This document shows positions 45,914-53,777 of a stretch of DNA of 64,000 nt, piece after piece. A program made the translations under genes and the position numbers. A model generated the notes under the pieces. It was not told the origin of the DNA. It worked only from the letters and a program-made list of their open reading frames with translations, and did no database searches. Numbering within the stretch: the stretch's first letter is position 1; every line of letters begins with the position of its first letter. Origin of the DNA: Pseudoalteromonas luteoviolacea. Its GTDB lineage: Bacteria; Pseudomonadota; Gammaproteobacteria; Enterobacterales; Alteromonadaceae. The DNA is taken from positions 620,001 through 684,000 of the forward strand of contig NZ_CP015412.1 of the NCBI RefSeq assembly GCF_001750165.1. The letters run 5' to 3'.

Positions 45914-46733
45914 GATATGTCTCAATGGCGAGCGTATTGAGTTTGAGCAGGTTGTGATTGCAAGTGGGTCTAGATATCCGACTTTGCCATTAGCCAAGAG
46001 CATGGATGCACATAGCTTGAATGACAGAGAGGCTGAGCTTAGACAGCATTATGCGCAGCTTAAAGACGCAACTGAGATATTAATTATTGGTGGGGGTGTC
46101 GTTGGGGCAGAGTTGGCAGGTGAAATTGCTTATACCTTCAAAGATAAAGTGGTTACCTTAGTCCATAGAGATAAAGCACTACTCTCTGGCTTTAGTCAAA
46201 AAGCACAGCGCAAAGCACATCAACAGCTGGAAGAACTAGGTGTACAGATTAAGTTAAATAGCGATTATCAGCTATGTACCAAAACTCAGAGCTACCAAGA
46301 TAAGCATTCAACTGATACGTTAAAGCCTGACATGGTGTTATGTGCGACGGGCACCAAACCGAATAATGCATTTTTGCAACAAAACTTCTCATATATACTC
46401 AATAGTAAAGGTTTGATTGTGGTGAATGACACGCTTCAAGTTGTTGGGAAAGAAAATTTTTATGCACTGGGTGACATTGCCGATGTGGGCGAAGCTAAAC
46501 TGGGATATTTGGCAGTGGAGCAAGGTAAATACTTGGCTAAAAGTATAGTGCGAAAGCGCCAAGATAAGTCGGTAAAAGCATATAAACGTAATCCGTTTAT
46601 GGCGTTAGTTCCCACGGGGCAAAAAACGGGCATAGTGCAAACGCCGTTTTTCACTTCAACCTGCAAGCACCTCGTTAATATCAAACAAAAAGATTTGTTT
46701 ATTACTAAGACCTATAAAGCGTTTGCAAAGTAA
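45912..46733 (+). pseudogene. N-terminally truncated FAD/NAD(P) oxidoreductase (AIF/FSP1-like)
   Basis: The 273 remaining codons begin inside the FAD domain (VVIASGSRYPTLP, the ATG-box region) and continue with an intact NAD(P)-binding GxGxxG (EILIIGGGVVGAELAGEIA) and the second FAD motif NFYALGDIADVG. About the first 100 residues, including the FAD-binding GxGxxG, are absent. In their place is the LysR gene on the other strand, whose start overlaps this one by 2 bp. Without an FAD-binding loop the product is unlikely to be active, so I call it a remnant. Confidence 0.8.
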
Positions 46734-46796
46734 TACTGAGTCATAGCGATATGTGATACTTTTCTGAAGATGGGTAATTTGTCTTGGACGAGATAG

Positions 46797-46820
46797 GGCT
46801 TACTAATTGATTAGTAAGCC
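46797..46820. terminator. Perfect hairpin between convergent remnants
   Basis: GGCTTACTAAT and ATTAGTAAGCC form an 11-bp stem. It lies between the FAD oxidoreductase remnant (+) and the lanthipeptide-like remnant (-). T-runs are missing, so it may be an inefficient terminator. Confidence 0.5.
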
Positions 46821-46845
46821 TAGGCGCTTATACGTTACATTTATA

Positions 46846-46983
46846 TCAAACGCAGTTAGTTAAACAGGACAAGCAAGTCAAAGCTGGGTTTGAATATGTT
46901 CCATCAGCTACTTGTGTAGTCTGCTTTTTGTGGGTTTACTGATCTTGATTGAGATTCTTGAGTTTTTGCTTTTTTAGTTTCAT
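46846..46983 (-). pseudogene. Lanthipeptide-like RiPP precursor with an in-frame stop
   Basis: On the minus strand an ATG at 46983 with AAGGAG seven bases upstream opens MKLKKQKLKNLNQDQ, then TAA at 46936-46938. The same frame continues with THKKQTTQVADG, then TYSNPALT and CLSCLTNCV before a TGA. The first part resembles the lysine/leucine/asparagine-rich leaders of short class I lanthipeptide-type precursors of Pseudoalteromonas and relatives; the tail has three Cys and several Thr/Ser, as in a modifiable core. No modifying enzyme is nearby. The stop could be a disabling mutation, a sequencing error or, less likely, recoding. Confidence 0.5.
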
Positions 46984-47101
46984 CTTATGCTCCTTATTTG
47001 AATTATCTCTAACAGAGTTGCATAAAAATCACACAGCTCACAGTGGGTAAATTTAATACCGCTTTTGGTGGTTCGAGATAGATACTTGCACGGTGAGAGT
47101 T

Positions 47102-47506
47102 TTAGACTTGAGTGCTCAACAGTTTTGAGCTGCCAGAAAATCCAAACTTTTCGTACAGGCTGTGGGCATCATCAGTGACGAGAAATTTAAATTTAGTGCA
47201 CCAACGTGGATCATTGACGATCGTCTCTGTTAACCACACTCCGAGCCCTTGAGATCTATGATCTGGGTGAATGATCAGATCGGCGATGTAGGCAACCGTT
47301 GCAAAATCAGTGACGACTCTTGCAAAGCCGATTTGGTGATCTTGATAAAAGAGCGAAAAGCACTCACTGTTTTCTATAGAGATTTTAATGATTGCCAAGT
47401 CGCGGTTACTAGCCCAGTAGGAGCTTTTTAATAACGATTCAACCTGCTCGAGTTGAATGTCTTCTCGTAAATCACTAATTCGATAATTGTCTTTTTTGTA
47501 TTGCAT
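47102..47506 (-). CDS. GNAT-family N-acetyltransferase
   Basis: The 134-residue protein has the acetyl-CoA-binding motif A in IADLIIHPDHRSQGLGVWL (R-x-x-G-x-G type) and QIGFARVVTDFATVAYIADL before it, matching small GNAT enzymes with the SSYWA/GFARVVTD signature. The substrate is unknown. The frame extends to 47641, but residues before MQYKKDNYRISD do not resemble the family, so I use the internal ATG at 47506; its ribosome site is weak. Confidence 0.85.
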   Translation of the reverse strand: MQYKKDNYRISDLREDIQLEQVESLLKSSYWASNRDLAIIKISIENSECFSLFYQDHQIGFARVVTDFATVAYIADLIIHPDHRSQGLGVWLTETIVNDPRWCTKFKFLVTDDAHSLYEKFGFSGSSKLLSTQV

Positions 47507-47682
47507 GATCTCTGACACACATTTGTTGTTATTGTAATCAGTAGAGTGCACGATTTTTTGATGTAAACCAAGTGCAGGGTAGGTTATTAGCTTTTTGGAT
47601 AAGCGCTCAGCGCGATAAGTTATCATGCCACTCACTAACATGAATAGATTGGGTTATGTTAGTGAGCTGGTTGTATTAGGTA

Positions 47683-48042
47683 TTATCCGCCACATGGGCT
47701 ACACACTGCCCATGAATTACAAATACCGTCTAGGTGGGAAACTAACTTAGTCAGCCTGACTTGCTCTTGGCCGACAAATTCATGGGTGACTTTATTTTGT
47801 GTTGTAAACAAGACATAACCTGGTGCATCACCAAGCTCTATATCTTCTGGATCTGACTCTATAAAATCTGCGCCTGGTAATTTTTCAGATATTTCATTTT
47901 GCTGTTGTCTGCTAAGCGGCCAATCCTTAAATTCCAGATAAAACTCAATAGTATGTGTGGAGTCAAAATCAAAGGCTCTTTCGTCTAGTACTTTGAGTAC
48001 TTCTCCATCGGCATCTGCTGGCCACGTGTGTGTAGTTGTCAT
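47683..48042 (-). CDS. RraB-like (ribonuclease E inhibitor B family) protein
   Basis: The 119-residue acidic protein resembles the RraB fold: DADGEVLKVLDERAFDFDST, HTIEFYLEFKDWPLSRQQ, then GADFIESDPEDIE, and a C-terminal DGICNSWAVCSPCGG. In E. coli RraB binds RNase E and modulates mRNA decay, but divergent relatives may have other partners. The cysteine-rich tail is unusual. It appears to be monocistronic. Confidence 0.7.
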   Translation of the reverse strand: MTTTHTWPADADGEVLKVLDERAFDFDSTHTIEFYLEFKDWPLSRQQQNEISEKLPGADFIESDPEDIELGDAPGYVLFTTQNKVTHEFVGQEQVRLTKLVSHLDGICNSWAVCSPCGG

Positions 48043-48168
48043 AAATACGTACTTTCCTACTTATCGATCTATTCATATAAGTCGTATGACAAGTCAATAA
48101 ATTTACTTTTTTGTGGTGATCCGTCACAAATAGTATGGCTAGACTAATTATGTAAAGTTCGAAAGCGG

Positions 48169-48894
48169 CTAGGATTTATATACATCCTTGGTTTTCAGCA
48201 TGTCGTATACGCGTTTTTCTCTGACTTCATCAAAGCCGACTGCACGCACGTAATCTTTGGGGTTTGAAAATGTGCCAAACAACAAATCCCACAGGGCAAG
48301 TCCATAATTTTGTTTGTGATGCATGTGTTTGTGATGAACTCTATGCATTTCGGGTCGCTGAACAATAAAGCCTACCCAGTAAGGTGTTTTTAAATCTGCA
48401 TGGATATAAATATTATAAACAGCAGCGATGGTTAAGCTGACGCCAGTGCCGTATGCATTTAGCCCTAATATTAGATAACAACACATGGCGTTGAGCAAGG
48501 TCGCGGCGACACTGTCAAAGGGATGTAAGTAAAAGGCGGAGAGTGATTCTATACGGCGAGGACTATGATGTAGCTGATGAAAAGTGCGCCATAAAAAGTC
48601 AAATTTATGCATCGCCCTATGCCACCAATACGCAACGAAACTGGTTAACATAAACCCGATCACACCTTGGGTGAGTATACTCATTGACCCTAAGTTCAAT
48701 AACGATATGTGATTAAATCGATCGGTGAATATCAGCCCTGCACCGATTGCACACATGGATTGAAAGAAGCTAATACCAGATGCCAGGATCAGCCAGCGAC
48801 GATCGCAGCTATTTTTAGATGCGGGTGCAATGACTTCTAGGGTAAAAACTCCTATAAATGTCACGAAGATGATGAGTAATGTAAGAAGTTCCAT
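48169..48894 (-). CDS. Sterol desaturase/fatty acid hydroxylase-family membrane protein
   Basis: The 241-residue protein has several hydrophobic segments and the histidine clusters of di-iron membrane hydroxylases: HRAMH, HQLHH, and HRVHHKHMHH near residue 190. These fit the family pattern (HxxxH, HxxHH, HxxHH). It probably hydroxylates or desaturates a lipid; the substrate is unknown. No partner gene is adjacent. Confidence 0.9.
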   Translation of the reverse strand: MELLTLLIIFVTFIGVFTLEVIAPASKNSCDRRWLILASGISFFQSMCAIGAGLIFTDRFNHISLLNLGSMSILTQGVIGFMLTSFVAYWWHRAMHKFDFLWRTFHQLHHSPRRIESLSAFYLHPFDSVAATLLNAMCCYLILGLNAYGTGVSLTIAAVYNIYIHADLKTPYWVGFIVQRPEMHRVHHKHMHHKQNYGLALWDLLFGTFSNPKDYVRAVGFDEVREKRVYDMLKTKDVYKS

Positions 48895-49191
48895 TTTTTA
48901 TCTTGTCACCTTGGCAGTCAATAATAACGATAAGGCTACAATAAATAGCTGCACGTGTTCTGTTCAAACCACATTACCTAAATTTGCCACTAAATACTAA
49001 ATAATATCGAAGCTTTTAAGCTAATTCTGTTCATATCAATCATGGGGCTTGATGTTGAATGTGGTTTTTCATGTTTTATTTTATTGAAAGGGCCTGTTTC
49101 ATTGGTATCGAAATGCAAAGGGGCTTTACACCCCTATTAAATCTAAGTCATGCAATTTGATGAGTGTGATAGAGAGATTTAAAACGTGAGC

Positions 49192-49692
49192 TTAGTAGGC
49201 TCCGTCACTGTATATCAACTCATAGCTGTGGCTATAAATTTCTAGGATATTGCCAAATGGGTCTTCCATATAAATCATGCGATATGGCTTTTCACCGGGA
49301 TAGTAGTATCGAGGTTCTGCCATGCGCTTTTTGCCACCAGCTGCAACAATGCGCTCTGCGAGTTCTTCTACATTCGGGTCTTGTACACAAAAATGAAAGA
49401 TACCGGTTTTCCAATACTCAAAGTTGTCATCTGGGTTAGTTTGGTTTTTGAATTGAAATAACTCTACGCCAATTCTGTCACCCGTTGATAAGTGCGCAAT
49501 TTTAAAGCGGTCCCAATTTGCACCAAATACATCTGTACACATTTGGCCAATGGCACTGTTGTCTTCAGTGATCTCAGTTGGTTTCATGATTAAATACCAA
49601 CCCAATACTTGGGTATAAAACTCAACAGCCTTTTCAAGATCTGGTACTGAGATACCAATATGGGAAAAATTTCTTGGATAAACCTTGTTCAT
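49192..49692 (-). CDS. VOC-family (glyoxalase/dioxygenase-like) protein
   Basis: The 166-residue protein has the paired beta-alpha-beta-beta-beta modules: FSHIGISVPDLEKAVEFYTQVLGW at the N-terminus (metal His in SHIG), GIFHFCVQDPNVEELA in the second half and a final MEDPFGNILEIYSHSYE with the metal-binding Glu. It may be a glyoxalase-like lyase or isomerase. GAGGAG precedes the start. It is divergent from a LysR gene, its likely regulator. Confidence 0.9.
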   Translation of the reverse strand: MNKVYPRNFSHIGISVPDLEKAVEFYTQVLGWYLIMKPTEITEDNSAIGQMCTDVFGANWDRFKIAHLSTGDRIGVELFQFKNQTNPDDNFEYWKTGIFHFCVQDPNVEELAERIVAAGGKKRMAEPRYYYPGEKPYRMIYMEDPFGNILEIYSHSYELIYSDGAY

Positions 49693-49784
49693 AAAATGTG
49701 CTCCTCAATGTGATGTGAGCAGGTTACAAATCAAAGTTCATTAAGTAAAATTATCAATAATTATAATTTTGAGTACAAAGTGTA

Positions 49785-50681
49785 ATGATTAATTTGATCT
49801 GGCTGCGCACTTTTTGCACCTTGGTTGAAGTCGGCCATTTCACGCGCACCGCACTGCAGCTTCACATGACACAATCTGGTGTCAGTCAACATATGAATAA
49901 GCTAGAGCAACAGTTGGGCAAAACACTGTTGTTACGCGAAGGAAAGCAATTTTCACTCTCTGAAGCCGGTGAAAAGTTATATGTGCATGGGCAAGATATT
50001 CTTCATGGGGTATCTTCGTTGGAAAAACTGATTGGGGAAGACCCCGCTTACGTAGGTAACGTGCGAGTGATGTCACCTGGCAGTGTGGGGTTAAAGCTGT
50101 ATCCGAGTCTACTGAATTTACAGCAGCGCTATCGCGACCTCACGATTGATTACCGGTTTGCCCCTAATCGTGAAATCGAGCAGGCCATTGCTGGTAAACA
50201 CGCCGATATTGGTTTGATGAGTAAAAAGTCCAGCGATGTCAATGTGCATTGTGAGGCCATTGCTCAGGAGCAACTATTACTTGTGACGCCAAAAAACTTG
50301 GCTTCTCCTGATTGGCAGTCGCTTAGTACTTTGGGCTATATCAACCACCCCGATGGCAGTCATCATGCCGAGTTATTACTTGGTGCCAATTTTCCTGAGT
50401 TCCAGCATAGTGACTTACTAAAAAATCAAGGCTTTTCAAATCAAATTGGATTAATTTTAGAGCCTGTAGCAAGAGGTTTTGGGTTTACGGTATTGCCTGC
50501 CCATGCTGTCGCTGCCTTTGCACAGCCAGAGCTTATTGCGGCTCACCCTTTAACACATCCTGTTTATGAAACCGTCTATCTAGGTATACATCGACATACC
50601 GCGCAGCCACAACGCGTCAGTATTTTGATTAATGAGATTAAAGGGGGTTTGAGTGAAGAAACGCAAATGGGTGGTGTATAG
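49785..50681 (+). CDS. LysR-family transcriptional regulator
   Basis: The 298-residue protein has an N-terminal winged helix (MINLIWLRTFCTLVEVGHF, TQSGVSQHMNKLEQQLGKTL) and a substrate-binding domain with VRVMSPGSVGLKLYPSL and ADIGLMS. The 92-bp AT-rich gap to the divergent VOC gene is where a T-N11-A box would be expected. The stop lies 8 bp from the end of the convergent rlaP gene. Confidence 0.92.
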   Translation: MINLIWLRTFCTLVEVGHFTRTALQLHMTQSGVSQHMNKLEQQLGKTLLLREGKQFSLSEAGEKLYVHGQDILHGVSSLEKLIGEDPAYVGNVRVMSPGSVGLKLYPSLLNLQQRYRDLTIDYRFAPNREIEQAIAGKHADIGLMSKKSSDVNVHCEAIAQEQLLLVTPKNLASPDWQSLSTLGYINHPDGSHHAELLLGANFPEFQHSDLLKNQGFSNQIGLILEPVARGFGFTVLPAHAVAAFAQPELIAAHPLTHPVYETVYLGIHRHTAQPQRVSILINEIKGGLSEETQMGGV

Positions 50682-50689
50682 GCCCCCAC

Positions 50690-51505
50690 TTACCTTGCGT
50701 TTAACTTATGCGTGCATAGCATGCTTTGGAAAAATTTGTCTAGCTCAGCGACTCTATTTGGTTCTAATGGTGGCCCTTTTTTACTCCCTTTAAATTGGCT
50801 CAATTGCGCTTCTATAAATTGGTTCAGTTCGGGGATCTTTGGACCCAGTGTTTTTTCTGTTGCGCGCTTTTTCGCAGCGACGAGCGAGCAAATCTTATCG
50901 AGTATTATGGTGTCATCAATCACCTCGCTTGCCAGAGTTTCGAACTCGATAGGCGGTGGGCAATTAAAGCGTTCTATCCATTTTACCGCGCACAGTGCAC
51001 GCAACACGTAGAGGTACTTCTTATACGATACTAAGTCAGCCTTTAAATGCTCACGATAGTTGTTTTTTGCCATATTAAAATAGTGATAAATCCCGCGATC
51101 AATTTTATAGTGCGCTTTAAATAGAGACACAGCTTGATGTTTAAAGTCACCACTGTTCACATACACAATAGACGACTGCAGCCATTCTCCGATAGCAGGG
51201 TTTGATGCGTGCAACAGCTTAAGTGCTTTTCGCACATCCCAGCCATTGATGTCGATGTCATCAACTATGGGGTATTCAATAACATCTCTTTTATCTTCTA
51301 GCATTACAGACAAGTACCAATCCTGCTTGTGAACATAGATAAAGCGTACATCAAAGTCGCTATTTGGTGACTCAAACCCCCATGCACGACTGCCTGATTC
51401 AATGGCGTAAAGGACCTTTACATTGTGCTCTCGTTCCACATTTTTGATACGAGCCATAATTTCATCATGGATTTCTGGTGTAATTTTATTTATTTTTTCA
51501 GTCAT
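50690..51505 (-). CDS. rlaP: RlaP-family nucleotidyltransferase (RNA repair pathway)
   Basis: A minimal DNA polymerase beta-like nucleotidyltransferase of the YcgL/RlaP type, which often accompanies RtcR-controlled repair operons. The catalytic motif is ESGSRAWGFESPNSDFDVRF near residue 40 (GS with two Asp, D-F-D). The 271-residue length fits. The start at 51505 lies 3 bp after the rtcA stop, so it is the last gene of the slipin-rtcB-rtcA-rlaP operon. It may add or restore nucleotides at damaged RNA ends; the reaction has not been read from sequence. The frame extends upstream into rtcA, but that part is not family-like. Confidence 0.88.
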   Translation of the reverse strand: MTEKINKITPEIHDEIMARIKNVEREHNVKVLYAIESGSRAWGFESPNSDFDVRFIYVHKQDWYLSVMLEDKRDVIEYPIVDDIDINGWDVRKALKLLHASNPAIGEWLQSSIVYVNSGDFKHQAVSLFKAHYKIDRGIYHYFNMAKNNYREHLKADLVSYKKYLYVLRALCAVKWIERFNCPPPIEFETLASEVIDDTIILDKICSLVAAKKRATEKTLGPKIPELNQFIEAQLSQFKGSKKGPPLEPNRVAELDKFFQSMLCTHKLNAR

Positions 51506-51507
51506 AA

Positions 51508-52548
51508 CTAATCCAAATACACTTTCCAAAGTGTGTCGCTGAGCTGCTGCGTTTTGATACAAACTCCGCTGAGCTGTGATATCACATCGATGTTGGTAAC
51601 TGTATGGCTACTGAGCACATTGGTGGTAAAACTGCCGTTGCCAGCCAATGCCATAGGTAACAAAAGTTGATCAGCTAAATGTTCTTCTACCGCAGCCCCT
51701 GACTTTAGGTAGTGTTTGAGTGACTTGACTGTTCGCCTAGCGACTTGCTCTGCGCGAAGGCCAAGCTCACCCATTTGCTCGAACATGGCTATTTGGTGTT
51801 TAGTCCCAATACTCAGATGAAAGCTATTTCCTTGTCCAAATGCTTTTGCCTCAAGAACTTCTGTATTAGGCGCATGCCATCCTAATAGTTGTTTTGCTTC
51901 TTCTATCTCTCGCTTTGCCACCGAATGCTTAACCCCAGCAATGATAGATAAAGCGCGGCAGTGACTTTGTTGTTGTTCAAGTTCTGCTCCCGGCTTTTCG
52001 AACATACACGGAGATAAGCTGTCGATTGGGGTGATGTCAATTTGCCAGCTACCTCCCCCTGCAGGGAAAAAGCCTAACTTGGTGGTGCTAACTTGGCAGT
52101 CTAGTCCCATAGATTTGAGCGCAGGTAAAAATGACTGCTCAAAAAAGGTTAATGATGGTGACATACCGTTGTGCGTCCCACCGTGCAGGATGACTTTGGA
52201 TGCTTTACCTGCGAGTGCAAGGGGTAACAAAACTGTTTGGCAAACTAGCACTGTGCTGCCAGCAGTGCCTATTTTAAATTCATATTCCCCGGGCTTGGTA
52301 GTAGCAGGTGTAAATTTAATGCGCTGCGAGCCAAGCTCTGCGCCTTCAACAGTGGCATCACAGATTTGCTGTGCTGCAAGCACACACGTTAAGTGCTGTC
52401 GCATCAGTCCAGGTTTCTTTCTGCCTGCGCGAATTTTTTGAATTTCTATGGGCTGATTTAACAGCATAGATAAGCTTAATGCTGTTCTTAAAATTTGTCC
52501 GCCGCCCTCGCCTTTAGAGCCATTAATTATAATTGTTTTTTTGTTCAT
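51508..52548 (-). CDS. rtcA: RNA 3'-terminal phosphate cyclase
   Basis: Converts RNA 3'-phosphate ends to 2',3'-cyclic phosphates using ATP, through a covalent histidine-AMP. The 346-residue protein shows the N-terminal signature IINGSKGEGGGQILRTALSL, then KPGLMRQHLTCV, and the C-terminal histidine region GAAVEEHLADQLLLPMAL. An AAAGG site precedes the ATG, which lies 2 bp after the rtcB stop. The start at 52548 excludes six extra codons. Confidence 0.95.
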   Translation of the reverse strand: MNKKTIIINGSKGEGGGQILRTALSLSMLLNQPIEIQKIRAGRKKPGLMRQHLTCVLAAQQICDATVEGAELGSQRIKFTPATTKPGEYEFKIGTAGSTVLVCQTVLLPLALAGKASKVILHGGTHNGMSPSLTFFEQSFLPALKSMGLDCQVSTTKLGFFPAGGGSWQIDITPIDSLSPCMFEKPGAELEQQQSHCRALSIIAGVKHSVAKREIEEAKQLLGWHAPNTEVLEAKAFGQGNSFHLSIGTKHQIAMFEQMGELGLRAEQVARRTVKSLKHYLKSGAAVEEHLADQLLLPMALAGNGSFTTNVLSSHTVTNIDVISQLSGVCIKTQQLSDTLWKVYLD

Positions 52549-52550
52549 TC

Positions 52551-53777
52551 TTAACCTTTTACACAAACTACTTGTTTTAATGTGTGTACAACTTCGACTA
52601 AGTCTTGTTGCGCCGCCATCACCTTATCTATGTCTTTGTAGGCATGTGGGATCTCATCAATCACGGCTTCATCTTTACGGCATTCAACACCCTTGGTTGC
52701 TGCGACCTGATCTGCAATGTTAAACACTTTTTTTGCTTTGGTACGTGACATGACACGTCCTGCACCATGGCTACAACTATTGAAGCTATCTGGGTTTCCT
52801 AAACCTCGAACAATATAAGAGCGTGCCCCCATGTTACCCGGAATGATCCCCATTTCTCCTCGCTCTGCACGTAAAGCCCCTTTACGAGTGACATAACACT
52901 GCTTGCCAAAATGTTCTTCACGAGAGATATAGTTATGGTGGCAATTAACCGCAACATCCATGGTATCAAATTGTATAGGGATTTCAGCTCGCAGTGCTTT
53001 CAATGCATTAAACATCATAATTTCACGATTTTTGGCCGCGAAATCTTGCGCCCATTCTACCGCCTCAACGTAATCATCAAAATAGGTACTTCCCTCTTTT
53101 AAATAAGCGAGATCCATATCAGGCAAGTGTTGTTGGTGGCGCTGCATTTCTTTTTTAGCGAGCTCTATAAAATAAGTACCGATACGATTACCTACCCCTC
53201 TACTGCCTGAATGCAGCATTATCCAAACGTGCTCAGTTTCATCAATACATAGCTCCAAAAAGTGATTACCTGTACCCATGGTACCTAGGTGGTTTATGTG
53301 ATTACTTTTTGCAATCGCTGGATGCTTGGCACAGATCTGATTAAATCGAGCCTCTAATTTAAGCCATTGTTGTTCGACCAATTTGGGAATATTACCCCAG
53401 GCACCTACGTCGCGCTTTCTACGGTTCGAGGTACGCCCATGCGGCACCGCTGCTTCAAAGGCACTGCGGATCGATTTTAGGTTGTCGGGTAAATCGGCTG
53501 CTTTTAGTGTGGTGCGGGTTGCGACCATACCACAGCCAATATCGACACCCACGGCAGCTGGAATAACAGCGTCTACAGAGGGGATCACACTCCCTATGGT
53601 TGCGCCCTTGCCTAGGTGAACGTCTGGCATAACGGCAATATGGCTATGTACTATGTCCATTGCTGCAATATTGTCTAGTTGTTGTTTTGCCGCACTTTCA
53701 AATGGCACCCCTTTTGTCCAAGCCTTAATAGGGTGTTTATTGCCGGTTTGTAATACTTCGTAGTGAGACTTACACAT
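52551..53777 (-). CDS. rtcB: RNA-splicing ligase RtcB
   Basis: A GTP- and Mn-dependent ligase that joins 2',3'-cyclic phosphate or 3'-phosphate ends to 5'-OH ends. The 408-residue protein contains HIAVMPDVHLGKGATIGSV with metal ligands, GVDIGCGM (Cys ligand), GTMGTGNHFLEL, MLHSGSRGVGN, NCHHNYISREEHFG, and the guanylated His in SCSHGAGR. All are intact. AAGGAGAG precedes the ATG at 53777, and its first codons overlap the end of the slipin gene by 8 bp. This confirms translational coupling within the operon. Confidence 0.97.
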   Translation of the reverse strand: MCKSHYEVLQTGNKHPIKAWTKGVPFESAAKQQLDNIAAMDIVHSHIAVMPDVHLGKGATIGSVIPSVDAVIPAAVGVDIGCGMVATRTTLKAADLPDNLKSIRSAFEAAVPHGRTSNRRKRDVGAWGNIPKLVEQQWLKLEARFNQICAKHPAIAKSNHINHLGTMGTGNHFLELCIDETEHVWIMLHSGSRGVGNRIGTYFIELAKKEMQRHQQHLPDMDLAYLKEGSTYFDDYVEAVEWAQDFAAKNREIMMFNALKALRAEIPIQFDTMDVAVNCHHNYISREEHFGKQCYVTRKGALRAERGEMGIIPGNMGARSYIVRGLGNPDSFNSCSHGAGRVMSRTKAKKVFNIADQVAATKGVECRKDEAVIDEIPHAYKDIDKVMAAQQDLVEVVHTLKQVVCVKG

